A stretch of 64,000 nt of DNA from Lampris incognitus (lineage: Eukaryota; Chordata; Actinopteri; Lampriformes; Lampridae). This document shows positions 34,571-45,749 of this stretch, in pieces. Within the stretch, counting starts at the first letter, position 1; each line of letters opens with the position of its first letter. The translations under genes and the position numbers were made by a program. The notes below the pieces were generated by a model. The model made no database searches. It was not told the DNA's origin and saw only the letters and a program-made list of their open reading frames with translations. The stretch covers positions 150,595,232 through 150,659,231 of the forward strand of contig NC_079211.1 of assembly GCF_029633865.1 (NCBI RefSeq), given 5' to 3'.

Positions 34571-34988
34571 GTACATTTGTCACAATATGTTAAGTATTTA
34601 CTTAACTACAGACCTGCCGCTGCTCGAATGCTCCTAAAATTGCATACATCTGCATTAAAATTAGTTTTAGATCAACTGCACAAAAAAAGTTATGATAAGA
34701 TCTACCTAAAATGACCACGAGCCGTCAAAAAGACGGCTTGTAATTTGCGTGTCATCGTGTGCTTCATGTCAGTATTTATGACGTGTGTTGGTCGCATCAT
34801 TTCCTTCATGAAGTTCATTGCTATTGCTGTCCTAGAAACACACTAGCGTCCTCCAGTGCAGAGAAATAGTCTAAACTTGATGTGTGATCATGTCCAACAT
34901 GATGGTTACAGACGCTGTTACAGACGCACCATGACTACCACCGAGGCGCTGCAGTATTTACAGGCGTTGGACAGCGGCCATTTTAAAC

Positions 34989-35187
34989 TGTTTGGAAAAC
35001 AGTATTAAAGTTGTTAAAATGTTAATTTTGGTGTCAGTTAGTTTCTTAACAGACATACTAACATATGTAATGTATTAATATCTCAACTGGGTATTTATCT
35101 TGACAGAATATAGAATAAAAAACTGTGGCGGTCATTTTGACCACCCATGGTCATTCTAATAGTTTTTAAGTTCCGGTCGTTGTTTGG
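34989..35187. repeat. direct repeat, copy 1 (piggyBac-MITE-like)
   Basis: About 198 bp repeated at 35,952-36,151 in the same orientation, sharing agtattaaagttgttaaaat and tatctcaactgggtatttat. The end carries cattttgaccacccatggtc. Confidence 0.8.
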
Positions 35188-35237
35188 GACTGTTTCAATA
35201 TTTATTTTCAGTTCTACTCTTATATTTCACGTTTTAT

Positions 35238-35400
35238 AATAATAATAATTATTATTATAAATCAACCTTATATAGCGTTTTTATAATACTCAAAGTCGCT
35301 TTATAATAAACGGGGTGAAACAAGACAACATGAACACAGCACAAACATACAGAGGTGGATGGGAAGGAGGGGTTACGAAAGGGAGAAGCGCATAAGCCTT
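35238..35400 (-). mobile_element. L2-like LINE 3' end
   Basis: On the minus strand it matches the 3' end of the element at 38,585-40,100: cttgtttcaccccgtttatt, aaagcgactttgagtatt and ATT repeats. Confidence 0.8.
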
Positions 35401-35518
35401 GGTACGTTTGTTAGATTAGCAATATGTGTGTTCCGTTTTGTTTTTCAGGTAATATTTTCACTTTTTCAATTTTGTTATCCAAGTTCGACCATGTCTCTCT
35501 GAAGTTTGTGGAGGGTTT

Positions 35519-35948
35519 TTTCTTCCAATGTTTCTCCCCAGTTGTACTTGGCCAATTACCCCACTCTTCCGAGCCGTCCCGGTTTCTGTTCCATCCCCTC
35601 TGCTGATCCGGGGAGGGCTGCAGACTACCACATGTCTCCTCCAATACATGTGGAGTCACCAGCCGCTTCTTTTCACCTGACAGTGAGGAGTTTCACCAGG
35701 GGACGTAGCGCGTGGGAGGATCATGCTATTCCCCCCAGTCCCCCCCCCCCCAACCGGGACCCCAACCAACCAGAGGAGGCGCTAGTGCAACGACCAGGAT
35801 ATATACCCACATCCAGCTTCCCATCCGCAGACACGGAAAATTGTGTCTGTAGGGACGCCCGACCAAGCCGGAGGTAACACCGGGATTCAAACCAGCAATC
35901 CCCGTGTTGGTAGGCAGCGGAATAGACCGCTACGCTACCCAGACACCC
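35519..35948 (-). mobile_element. SINE family B, full length
   Basis: In minus orientation it holds all family landmarks from the 3' tail (ccccagttgtacttggccaa) to the head (gtagcgtagcggtctattcc). It lies between the two direct repeats at 34,989 and 35,952. Confidence 0.85.
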
Positions 35949-35951
35949 AAG

Positions 35952-36151
35952 TTGTTTAAAAATAGTATTAAAGTTGTTAAAATGTTAATTGTGGTGTCAG
36001 CCGTTTCCTAACAGACATACTAACATATGTAATGCATTAATATCTCAACTGGGTATTTATCTAGACAGAATATAGAGTTTAAAAACCGGCGGTAATTTTG
36101 ACTGCCCATGGTCTTTTTAGGTAGGCATGAAATACCGGTTGTTCTCGTGTT
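35952..36151. repeat. direct repeat, copy 2
   Basis: Second copy of the 34,989-35,187 repeat, with changes such as gtaatgcattaata for gtaatgtattaata. Confidence 0.8.
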
Positions 36152-36204
36152 AAAGGCGAGTCCTGCCTTGCTTTCCACTCCTCTTCTTTATACTTCAGGT
36201 CAAC

Positions 36205-37690
36205 AGCAGCCTTGCTGAAGGAATTTTCACTTTCTGGCTATGTGGCCATCTTCGCCACACCTAAAACAGAACCAGGCCTTAGGCTGAGCCCTAGGTGTAA
36301 CCTGGGGAGTCACCTAGTGAGCCTGGGTCTCGGCTCTGGGTATGGGTGGATCCTGGCTGGCCTCAGGGGCTGTCGTCTCACGCCTCCTCTCTCTCCTGGA
36401 TTTCTTGGCGTTCAGCTGCATTTGCAGCTTGGCAACCTATTTCCTCAAGCTCTCGGTGTCCAACATGTCTGCCTGTAACACACTGACATTGTGATCAAAG
36501 ACACAGGAGAAATCGGCCACAGATTGCACATTCATTGAGGGCTTTGTTTTGGAGGCCCCCCAAATGGCGGTGCATGCGGCCCAGTTTAGTAGCTCTATTG
36601 TCTTCCTCTGTCTTCAGCTGCAATAAAAGCTCAGCAAAGTCAAGAGGCTCATCAGTTTTCAGCTCCAATTGAAGGACAAGGTCGTGGTCCCAACAGCCAC
36701 ACTTGAACTGTCTCTTCAGGTGACGGCCGCTGACCTCAGACGTCTTACTCCGTTTCTTTTCACTGCAGTGTTCGGAAGCGCTTGCAATCTCTGCAGATAA
36801 CCAGATGTCCTCTCACTTGGGTCCTGGTTTGTGTTCAGGAACTTGGCGAATATCTCTTCACCATCCTCTACAAGGCCATAAGCAGACTCCAACAGCCTCA
36901 TGTAGTCTCTGGGGTGAGCAGAGGAGCCTAACTGCCTCACAACATCTGAAGTTGGGGGAAGCAAACTCTCATATTTTCCTCCACTGTACCTCTATAGAGA
37001 CATGTTCTTGGAACACTAAGTACATGGAGCAGCCATGTTTCAAAGTCGGCTTCACCTGGCGGCTTAGGTACTTGACCAGAGAAAGAGCGCAACCATTTGG
37101 ATTGATTCTGACAGTTGTGCACATCACTTTTTATTATGTGTTCGACAACAATATGCCTCACTTCTGGCGGATTCATCACCTCCTCATCTAGGACATCAGC
37201 TCTAAGGGGAGTGACTCTCCTTCACTACAGATTTGGGCTTTGTCTTTACAGGCTAAGAGCCTCCTGGGGTGGGAGGGGCTTCCCAAAGTCGGGTGTCTTT
37301 CTAGATCTACGAATCAGGGGTGTTGTACAACGGTCAGAGTGGACACCATCATCAGCGTCACTACTGCCACCCGAGTTGCTGAAATTGGGAGCAGCCTGTA
37401 TAAGTACTTTAATACTATCTATGCGCCATGTTACAGTGGTGTCACGGACATTCTGTATGTCAAAAGGTAAATCAGGCTCAATCCCAGCATTAGTAGCATC
37501 TGATGCAAACTATACAATGACAGTACAATCAGCCTCTTTTTCTGTACTTTGCACCCTCACTATTTTAGCAACTGCACCATACCTTTGAAAAGTTGCAGTG
37601 ATGTTGTCTTCTGTATCAGTTTGGGTAATGCCTGACAAGGCGATGGACCGTTTTACATTGATACCATATTTCTTTTTAATATCCAGGTCT
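36205..37690 (-). pseudogene. PNMA/ZCCHC-like Gag of a Ty3/gypsy element, degenerate
   Basis: Read on the minus strand, an almost full-length Gag-like protein can be followed. The N-terminus is an RRM-like part: KKKYGINVKRSIALSGI, then ITATFQRYGAVAKI. Then come a linker (DATNAGIEPDLPFD), VRHIVVEHIIKSD, PKPPGEADFETWLLHV, YGLVEDGEEIFAKFLNTNQD and YLQRLQALPNTAVKRNG. Next is CWDHDLVLQLELKTDEPLDF, and last a zinc knuckle starting CFRCGEDGHIARK. At least four in-frame stops and two frameshifts interrupt it. This architecture is that of paraneoplastic Ma (PNMA) and ZCCHC12-type proteins, which descend from Ty3/gypsy Gag. Here it looks like a dead transposon copy, not a host gene. No flanking LTR or pol was identified. 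Confidence 0.75.
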
Positions 37691-37699
37691 TAGACTCAA

Positions 37700-38580
37700 A
37701 TCACTTTCACGCAATGCAAACAACAAAAAAACTTTACATAAAAAGTGAAAATAACCAGTATCTATTACAACACTCTAAAATGTAAATCTGTGTGACTTGG
37801 TCGTGCTCAAAACGCTCCTGGCTGGCTCGCCGTGAAGTGGTCCATGCACCCAAGGTTACTATCACATTCCCACATTACTATTGCCGTAACATAGGTTGCC
37901 AACATATGGGCCAAAAATCTACATTACATTCAGCTCCAGAAGTGAATTGATCACGACCACTGGTTGAGTAGGGAAAAAAACAAAAACAAAAACAAAACAG
38001 TAACAATGGTTTTTAACAGCATTCCATAAAGTTGGGAATCACACGTGGAAAACAATAAAACAAAATAATAAACAATTTCCCCTCTAATAGTCAGTCAGTG
38101 TATAAACAGTCAGTCAGTATATAAACTCGGTTCAGTTTCTTGGCGTGTTTCCAAGCTCAGATCCTTTGTAAATACATGTATTATTGCTACTATCACTAAT
38201 ACTACTACTACCTGGGTAGTGTATTGGTAATGTTGGAGATCTCATAAATCTTATCTGCATCCCAAGGGAACGTGTCCAATCCACCGGCTGGGGGTAGGCT
38301 GACAGGGCACACTGGATGTAGTTTCAACACACTCCCAAGTATCCGGAATCACTGGCTCGCCATCAGATCAATCACAAGTGGCAGAATATGCACACACAAA
38401 AAAAAATCTGCACAAGCAGTGCAAAAATCTAACATTAGTACTGTACAGTATCTTGTTATCATGAGCAACATTCATTCTGTAATCACCGTCAATGCAAATG
38501 CAATTTTGTATGAGTTTCAGTGAAAATGCAGTTTTTACATTCTGTGCAACGTAATACCAACTCAACAAAACTTACACCGT
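37700..38580. other. no gene recognised
   Basis: AT-rich. Bases 38,090-38,130 (agtcagtcagtataaac words) resemble a short stretch of the gypsy LTR at 6208-6225, so part of a decayed LTR is possible. Confidence 0.35.
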
Positions 38581-38584
38581 CAGT

Positions 38585-40100
38585 AATCTGGAGCCCTTAA
38601 CATCCTCATCCTCCTCGACCTGAGTGCAGCCTTCGATACTGTGAGCCACAACATCCTGCTCACCAGATTGAAAGATGTTGGTACTGAAGGCACCGTACTC
38701 AGCTAGCTCCAGTCCTACCTCTCCAACAGGTCACACTTCATCTCACTTCACAACCACTCCTCTGTTCCATCCACAGTCACACAAGGTGTTCCCCAAGGTT
38801 CTGTACTCGGCCCACTCCTTTTCATCACATCCTCCCTCTTGGAGGGATTCTCCGCCAATTCAACTTGGACTTCCACTGTTATGCTGATGACACCCAGATA
38901 TACCTCAGCATCAAATCCCCTCACAATCCACCCCTCTCTCACATCGACTCCTGTCTGTCTGCAATTAAAGTCTGGATGCAGCAAAACCTTATCAAACTCA
39001 ACAGTGACAAAACTGAACTCCTCTTCATTGGCTCCAAGTCCACTCTCAGCCAAATCAACAACCTTGCACTCACCATCAATGGCACTACTGTCACCCCTTC
39101 CTCCCAGGCACGCAACCTTGGTGTGATCCTTGATTCCACCCTCTCCCTTGAGCCACATATCCGCCAAATGGTCAAACCCTGCTTCTACCACCTTCGTTCG
39201 CAACACTACAAAAATAAGATCCTCTCTCACACGCCCTGCTGCTGAGATACCGATCCATGCCTTCATCTCGTCCCGCCTTGATTACTGCAACTCAGTCCTC
39301 TATGACATCAGTGCTAGCTCTATCAAGAGACTCGAACTGGTCCAGAACGCATCTGCCCGACTTTTAACTTTCACCAAATCCTGGCACATCACCCCAGCCC
39401 TAAATGACCTCCACTGGCTACCCATCTCCCACCGGATCAATTACAAACTCCTGGTTCTTACTTATAAAGCCCTTCACAAACTGGCTCCCCCATACCTCAC
39501 CAATCTCCTCTCCCCCTACCAACCCTCTCGGTCCCTCAGATCCACCTCAGCCTCCCTTCTCTCTACCCCCAGGTCCAACCTCCATGGCTTTGGTGACCGA
39601 GCCTTCTCCAGAGCAGCTCCCAGGTTCTGGAACTCACTTCCCCAAATCATTAGAGACTCGGAATCCCTCCCACTCTTCCAATCCCGTCTCAAGACACACC
39701 TTTTCTCAATTGCCTTCTTTTGCCCCCCCCCCCATCCACTCATTCACCCCTGGTCTGGGGACCGAGCGCTCGACCTGCCCCCTCCCTCAACTCCCTCCCC
39801 CAGCGCATCGGACACTGCTGCGGGCTGCCCACATTTAGGTCATTGGTCGGGACTCACCTCTTCAGACTTCATCTGAGATTTATGATGTTTGTTTTTCTTT
39901 CCCTTTTGTATCTGTCCAAGTGGGAGAGTCCTGCTGGCATCGCGTGTGGCTGCCGCGTCTCCCTCTCGTAGCCCCCCTTCCCATCCACCCCTGTATGTCT
40001 GTGTTATGTTTATCTGTCGTCTTGTTTCACCCCGTTTATTGTAAAGCGACTTTGAGTATTAAAAAAGCACTATATAAGATTGATCTATTATTATTATTAA
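38585..40100 (+). pseudogene. L2-like LINE, RT domain to 3' end
   Basis: The RT palm can be read: box [17 protein letters not shown], an in-frame stop, box [15 protein letters not shown], and catalytic box C YADDTQ at 38,880-38,891. Then come NLGVILDSTLSLEPHIRQM, ISSRLDYCNSVLYDIS, LELVQNASARLLT, DLHWLPISHRINYKLLVLTY, HGFGDRAFSRAAPRFWNSLP and LKTHLFS. Frames shift several times (for example between 39,245 and 39,250). The UTR ends gtaaagcgactttgagtatt and an ATT run. It is the longest LINE copy here but cannot be active. Confidence 0.88.
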
Positions 40101-40106
40101 TGTAAC

Positions 40107-40200
40107 CGGTTATTTTCTTGCCCGGTACGGGATTCGATACGGCTGTACTGCACCACAAGGCGACGTCACTAACCGCTCGGCTAAAGGGTCAGACCCGTTA
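40107..40200 (-). mobile_element. tRNA-like SINE head or tRNA pseudogene
   Basis: The minus strand has an A-box-like tagccgagcggttagtgacg and a B-box-like gtatcgaatcccgtacc at tRNA spacing. No clean cloverleaf or 3' SINE body was recognised. Confidence 0.45.
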
Positions 40201-40599
40201 GCTAGGGGCTAACGTGTGTTATTAGTAGCTTACATCACTTAAAAGAAGTTTATGAACATCTTTCCAGTGGTTTTAAGCCTCGAAACGTTAGCCCGTTAGT
40301 CACCTCGCAGCGGGACAATATAACGTGGAACATGCTAGAAAACGCCTCCATTTCATGTCACTCATGAGAGCGAGAGAGCGCCCACTTAGGTAAAGAAAAT
40401 GGCGTTCTAGCGTGCAAAGGGAGATTAACGCCGATATCACGTTCATCTCAGACGGGCTTTTAAATGACAAAGGTCATAACAGAAATAACAGCAACAAATA
40501 ATAATAATCACAAAAATACTCACAGCGCAAGCTCATTACACTGGCTTATCTCACAACTGTATACTGGACCAGAACGTGGCTAATATAGCCGGCTAGCTA

Positions 40600-40700
40600 G
40601 CATTTTCCCTCCAGCCGCACTCACCGGAGAACCGCTCGAACTTTGTCCGGAAGCGGAAGGAAAAAAAATAAAAGGCTTCCGGCGGTTATCACTCGCTAAT
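40600..40700 (-). promoter_or_regulatory. candidate promoter / non-coding first exon
   Basis: Two ETS-type sites (CTTCCGG/CCGGAAG at 40,646-40,652 and 40,676-40,682) lie upstream, on the minus strand, of a good splice donor CCG|GTGAGTG (exon end at 40,625). CpG is common relative to neighbours. No ATG lies in the putative exon and no downstream exon was recognised, so it is only a candidate. Confidence 0.3.
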
Positions 40701-40907
40701 AACAACAACCAAAAGCAACTCTTTTAATTGTAAGGTGGTCGTTTTCCGTCCGTGTAAAACTCCTCCCTCGTAGCAGCATCTCACAACTGTCACTGAAAAC
40801 GGGAGACTGCAGCGATCTACCCAGCCACGATAGCGTGACTCAGCTAAAACTCCAGCGCCATCTAGCGGACTGGAGAATTACAACACGTTTGGCTCTACAT
40901 TTTAGAC

Positions 40908-41045
40908 GTTCCATCCATCCATCTTATCCAAGCCGCTTATCCCAGCCGGGGCCGCGGGGATGCTGGAGCCTATCCCAGCAGCCACTGGGCGGCGGCAGGC
41001 GGGGAGACACCCTGGACAGGCCGCCAGGCCATCACACGGGGCTCT
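40908..41045 (-). mobile_element. V-type SINE, type-1 tail fragment
   Basis: Begins with ccatccatccat repeats, then the reverse complement of the tail (ggatgctggagcctatccca, ggcggggagacaccctggac). Head and core are missing. Confidence 0.85.
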
Positions 41046-41357
41046 TATTTCAGCAGCTCAGATATATTCTGTATTTCAAAATTCAATACCTCTCCCACAT
41101 CTTCAATCTCCTCACTAGATTTGAGGGTTTTGGTTGGTGTTCAGTATTATTTATGTTGCTAGTCAGCCCACAGTAAATATGTTGTGTTACCGTTCTGATA
41201 AATTGGGAAGACATTTTGAATGAAATAGTTTTGACTCAATTTGTCCGCTGAGTTATCAAAATATAATGTGATATAAACATTAGACTACCCAGGTGATACA
41301 CAGCAAGTTGTATTTTCAGCTATTTCACATTTTCAGTAAGTTGAGAGGTATGTAGAG

Positions 41358-42405
41358 CAGTGTTTCTCAACCGGGGGTCCGCGGACCCCTAGTGGTCCGT
41401 GGTGTAATTGCAAGGGGTCCGTGAAAATAAAATATCTTTAAAAAAAATCCTATGACATTTATAGAAATAGGATTATTTTACTCAAATGTGACTGAGACCT
41501 TTATCTACCTAAACTATAAAGGGTAACAGGACTTTTTTCTCTAATTACATCTGTTTCACAAGTGTAATTTATTGTATTTTAATAAGAGATCTCGCTCCCG
41601 TTTGTATTGTTAAAAGTTACTGCATAAAAATTCAGTTGTTACATATATCTGAAAGTTACTGAATACATATTCTGTTTTGTTACATATATCTGAAAGTTAC
41701 TGAATACATATTCTGTTTTGTTACATATATCTGAAAGTTACTGCATAAGAATTCTGTGTTGTTACATATATCTGAAAGTTACTGAATACATATTCTGTTT
41801 TGTTACATATATCTGAAAGTTACTGAATACATATTCTGTGTTGTTACATATATCTGAAAGTTACTGAATACATATTCTGTTTTGTTACATATATCTGAAA
41901 GTTACTGAATACATATTCTGTGTTGTTACATATATCTGAAACTTACTGAATACATATTCTGTTTTGTTACATATATCTGAAAGTTACTGAATACATATTC
42001 TGTTTTGTTACATATATCTGAAAGTTACTGAATACATATTCTGTTTTGTTACATATATCTGAAAGTTACTGAATACATATTCTGTGTTGTTACATATATC
42101 TGAAAGTTACTGAATACATATTCTGTTTTGTTACACATATCTGAAAGTTACTGAATACATATTCTGTTTTGTTACATATATCTGAAAGTTACTGAATACA
42201 TATTCTGTTTTGTTAACTATATCTAAGTTACAACTGAAAGCTCTTATTTTTGCCCCAAAGAGTGAATAAATGCTATAATTTAAAATGCAGTTTCTACTGT
42301 TTCTATCAAATTGCAACCCCCTCCCCCAAGATCAGGTGGAGGGGTCCTCAGGTAGATCAAAAATACGCAGGGGGTCCAGGACCCCAAAAAGGTTGAGAAC
42401 CACTG
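41358..42405. mobile_element. hAT-type non-autonomous element with 8-bp TSD
   Basis: Termini cagtgtttctcaacc and its near-complement ggttgagaaccactg (14 of 15 bases). The 8-bp target duplication atgtagag is at 41,350-41,357 and 42,406-42,413. TIR sequence and TSD length are those of hAT elements. There is no transposase. The interior is mainly a 41-bp minisatellite. Confidence 0.93.
41638..42211. repeat. minisatellite, 41 bp x 14, inside the hAT element
   Basis: The unit runs gttacatatatctgaaagtt followed by actgaatacatattctgttt and t. The 574 bp equal exactly 14 periods. Variants are tgtgtt for tgtttt, and one unit with actgcataagaattc. Confidence 0.95.
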
Positions 42406-42414
42406 ATGTAGAGT

Positions 42415-43290
42415 ACTGCCATGTACCGCGATATGTTCCGTATCGCATTGTATCGTGATACAGTTGTATCGTGACCATCACGTTACATCTAAAACACGTT
42501 ACATCTACACATGTTAGATGAGGTCTTGTGGCCTGTGGATGAGAAAAGGGTGATTTGATTCTCAGGCCGTTAAAAGTTTTAATCTTCCTGACAGGTCAGG
42601 GGTCAGACGAAACATGTTTGTGTAACCTGGACGTATAATTACTCCATAGACAGCCTGGTCTCAGTCTAATCACATCAACTCCCCAAGAGCATATGAGGAG
42701 TGTCTTGTTCAAACAGATCTCCTCTTGGAAACAGGAAGTTGTTTTTCTAACTCCCTGCTCTCTGGTCAGCCTGTTAGTGTTTTGCAAGAAGCCCTGCAGG
42801 TAACACAGTGGAGATAGATTAACAATGTTGCTACAATCTCGTTGTTCACCGTGTTGACATATTGAGAATTTATGGACCAGCGTGACAGCATCAGCATAGA
42901 AAAATTGTCTGAAACTGAAGCTATTAAACAGGAAGTCAAGTTACACGACGTTGCGCCCTTCCATGCAACACCATTGATACAATAGGTTTCATATTCTAGC
43001 TCTATGGTGGAACGTTCGCACAGTGACGTTGGTGAACACTTGGTTACGGTCGGCCATACTGCCATCGGATCCCTTGGTGTGGCTCGGAGCTGGTTGATAG
43101 GTGTGTGCTGGGGCAGGGCCTGTGGCGGGACTGGCTGGAAACAAGCACATCAGTGAGGTGGTTTTTCTTTGTAAGCCTTCATTTAAACAGCTTTAAGATT
43201 CTTTTAAGACATTTTGTGTTACCTTTTTTTTGTTAAAATAAATTGTTAAAGCCAATTAAAATATAAAAACTTTAAAAAAAGAAGAAGGAT
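42415..43290. other. no gene recognised
   Basis: No supported exon or repeat. Confidence 0.45.
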
Positions 43291-43294
43291 GTAC

Positions 43295-43990
43295 CCTGGT
43301 TGAAGGATTGTTTAGCAGGCTGGGGGTCCCGGAGTCCATCCAGTTACCAGGGGACACATGTTGAATAAAGGGTTTTCTCCACCATGTGTGAGTGACGGGT
43401 GAGTGGAGCGGTTTAACCGCACCCTAGCTGAACAGTTGTCTATCCTAACATCCACCCGTCAGCTTCCCTGGGATATGCACTTCCCCTTGCCCTCATGGCG
43501 TGCCGCTCTGCGTTCCAAGTCTCCATTTCATGCACACCGGCCCTCCTCATGTTGGGCAGGTAAATGAGGACCCCTGTGGCGCTGGCCTTTGGACGGGCCC
43601 TGGATGTACAGGTGTGTAGGTCTGAGCTACGCCAGGCAGCTTCAGGACCGTTTGGACACCGCACATGCATACGCCAGGAGGCAACACTTTGCAGTTGGGG
43701 AGCTAGTTTAGGTCTACACCCCGACCCGGAAGAGGGGCAGGTGTGCTCAACTGGGCAGCCACTGGGTGGGGCCTTGCTTGGTCTTGGAGCAGCTAGGAGA
43801 TTGTCTATCCGGGCACAGTTGCCTCTACAGGGCTGCAAAGTGGCGCTAAACCATGACCGGCTGGCGCCATACAGGAGCTCTGCAGTGACTCGGGTGATTG
43901 GAGGGGAGTGGGGGAACACCGTGTTGCCTGCCGTGACATCTGGGTGGTGGTGGGGGTGAAGCAGCCAGTCGCGATGACACAATAAGTGGG
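43295..43990 (+). pseudogene. Ty3/gypsy integrase C-terminus
   Basis: The plus strand shows LVEGLFSRLGVPES, a deletion, then VERFNRTLAEQLSILTS, then LPWDMHFPLALMACRSAFQ, ISCTPALLMLGR and a stop. Further, in other frames, come DRLDTAHAYARR, then SHWVGPCLVLEQLG and LPLQGCKVALNHDRLAPY. This is the end of the integrase core and the following GPY/F-like region. RT and RNase H are missing upstream. A polypurine tract and LTR follow. Confidence 0.82.
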
Positions 43991-44152
43991 ACCCAATCTG
44001 CTGCCCGTGTCCAGTTCACCTCCTCGGGGGGCGGGCAACCCTGACAAGAGCCAGGGGAGGACTGACCAGGGGTCAGAACACCTACAGGGCAACCAAGGAG
44101 GGGGCAGAGAACGCCTCTGAGGTTTCCAGACTTTGTCCTCAGGGTCCAGGAC

Positions 44153-44168
44153 TTTAGTAAGGGGGTAG
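44153..44168 (+). other. polypurine tract
   Basis: ttagtaagggggtag immediately before the TG of the LTR, as expected for plus-strand priming of a gypsy element. Confidence 0.65.
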
Positions 44169-44421
44169 TGTAGCGTGGTCAGGTTCACTCGGGGGTGTAA
44201 GTGTTAGTTGAGGGAGATGTTTTGCAGCTCCGCGGGGGTGGTCCACTGTTACCGGGTCACGGGCTAGTGGGTCGAGTCTATGGAGAGAGAGACGGCCTGT
44301 GAGTCGGGTTTCATGGTGGTGTGTACGGCGTGGCCGTGGCCGACAACAGCCATGAAAAAAGCAACGCTCAGTTGTGTTGTAAGTGTTGAAGTGTGTTTCT
44401 TTGACAGCGGGGAGCGCTACA
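44169..44421 (+). mobile_element. 3' LTR of gypsy relic
   Basis: 253 bp starting TGTAGCG and ending CGCTACA, which are inverted complements, directly after the polypurine tract. Confidence 0.75.
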
Positions 44422-44564
44422 AGGTTGGGGGATACCTGCAGTCAGCTGAGACTGACGGGCACTTGAACGAGTGATGAAACGTGTCGAGATGACCTGACTC
44501 ACCTGTGCTTTGCTTACCTGGATTATCGAGCATGCATACAGACACATCGTGAATGCTACCGTCT

Positions 44565-44622
44565 GTACTGCCACCACCATCACCATCATCACCACCATCA
44601 TCACCATCATCATCATCATCAT
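44565..44622. repeat. (CAC/CAT)n microsatellite
   Basis: Trinucleotide run of cac, cat and cacc units. Confidence 0.9.
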
Positions 44623-44772
44623 GAAGGGGCACCTCATGAAGGAAACCTGGCAAACGGAAGCAACTAAAAGGCTTTTCCTTAAATCATGCCATCGAATGGA
44701 CGGACAAAATGGCGCACAACACTTGGGTACTCACAGCTACAGCTTTTGTTTGCTGTACGCTTTGCTTGCTTG

Positions 44773-44774
<2 letters not shown>

Positions 44775-44822
<48 letters not shown>
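44775..44822. repeat. (CA)n microsatellite
   Basis: About 23 CA units. Confidence 0.95.
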
Positions 44823-44824
<2 letters not shown>

Positions 44825-44974
44825 GCATTTTCCAAGGAGAAAACGGCGATCGAACGGCGTCTGGCTTTCGAGGTGATTTCCATGAGGTCTGGTCTGTCAG
44901 GACTGCTGCTGCATTATCTCCCACAAGCCAAGCACAAGAATATTCTTCAAAGAATAACCTTCAGAACATTCACT

Positions 44975-45645
44975 CATTCATCTCATCTTCAGCCGCTTCT
45001 CCGGGGTCGGGTCACGGTGGCAGCAAGCCAAGTAGGGCACTAAGGAGGTCCCTCCTCTCCCCAGCAACGCCCTCCAGCTCCTCCTGGGGGATCCCAAGGT
45101 GTTCCCAGGCCAGACTGGACATGTAGTCCCTCCAGCGAGTTCTGGGTCTACCCCGGGTCTCCTCCCAGTTGGATGTGCCCGGTAAACCTCCAAAGGAAGG
45201 CGCCCAGGAGGCATCCTGATCAGATGCCCGAACCACCTCAACTGGCTCCTTTCGACGTGAAGGAGCAGCGGCTCTCCTCCGAGCTCCCTCCGGATGTCCG
45301 AGCTCCTCACCCTATCTCTAAGGCTGAGCCCAGACACCCTACGGAGGAAACTCATTTCAGCTGCTTGTATCCACTATCTCACCCTTTTGGTCACTACCCA
45401 AAGCTCATGACCATAGGTGAGGGTTGGAAGGAAGACTGACTGGTAAATTGAGAGCTTTGTCTTCCGGCTCAGCTCCCTCTTCACCACAACGGTCCGGTAC
45501 AACGTCCACATTACTGCTGATGCTGCACCAATCCACCTGTCAGTCTCCCGCTCCATCCTACCCTCACTCGTGAACAAGACCCCGAGATACTTGAACTCCT
45601 TCACACTTGAGGCAACAACTGATCCCCAACCCCCAAGCTTCTGAA
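44975..45645 (-). pseudogene. non-LTR retrotransposon, post-RT region
   Basis: Minus-strand frames read MKEFKYLGVLFTSEGRMERE, then VVVKRELSRKTKLSIYQSVF, LTYGHELWVVTKRVR, MSFLRRVSGLSLRDRVRSSD, SQLRWFGHLIRMPPGRLP and NTLGSPRRSWRALLG. The 3' end has a cattcatctcatct tail. The clade was not assigned. Relatives are at 51,313-51,712 and 59,925-60,460. Confidence 0.82.
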
Positions 45646-45689
45646 TATTGTGTTGTAAAATACAGAGGTGCAGCGGAGAGCCTCACTGC

Positions 45690-45691
<2 letters not shown>

Positions 45692-45739
<48 letters not shown>

Positions 45740-45746
45740 GCGAGAG
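45692..45746. repeat. (AG)n microsatellite
   Basis: Run of AG units with two CG interruptions. Confidence 0.95.
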
Positions 45747-45749
45747 AAA

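Noticed and set aside
38748..39266. 172-codon minus-strand ORF
   Set aside because: Antisense shadow of the L2-like RT region carrying YADD on the plus strand.
1..40000. VLDLR exons, expected from mammalian gene order next to SMARCA2
   Set aside because: No LDL-receptor class A repeat or EGF-like cysteine pattern was seen on either strand.
40107..40200. Functional tRNA gene
   Set aside because: A- and B-box-like words are present, but I could not fold a complete cloverleaf with an anticodon stem and acceptor stem.
43440..43982. 180-codon minus-strand ORF
   Set aside because: It is antisense to the gypsy integrase tail, whose plus-strand motifs are recognisable.
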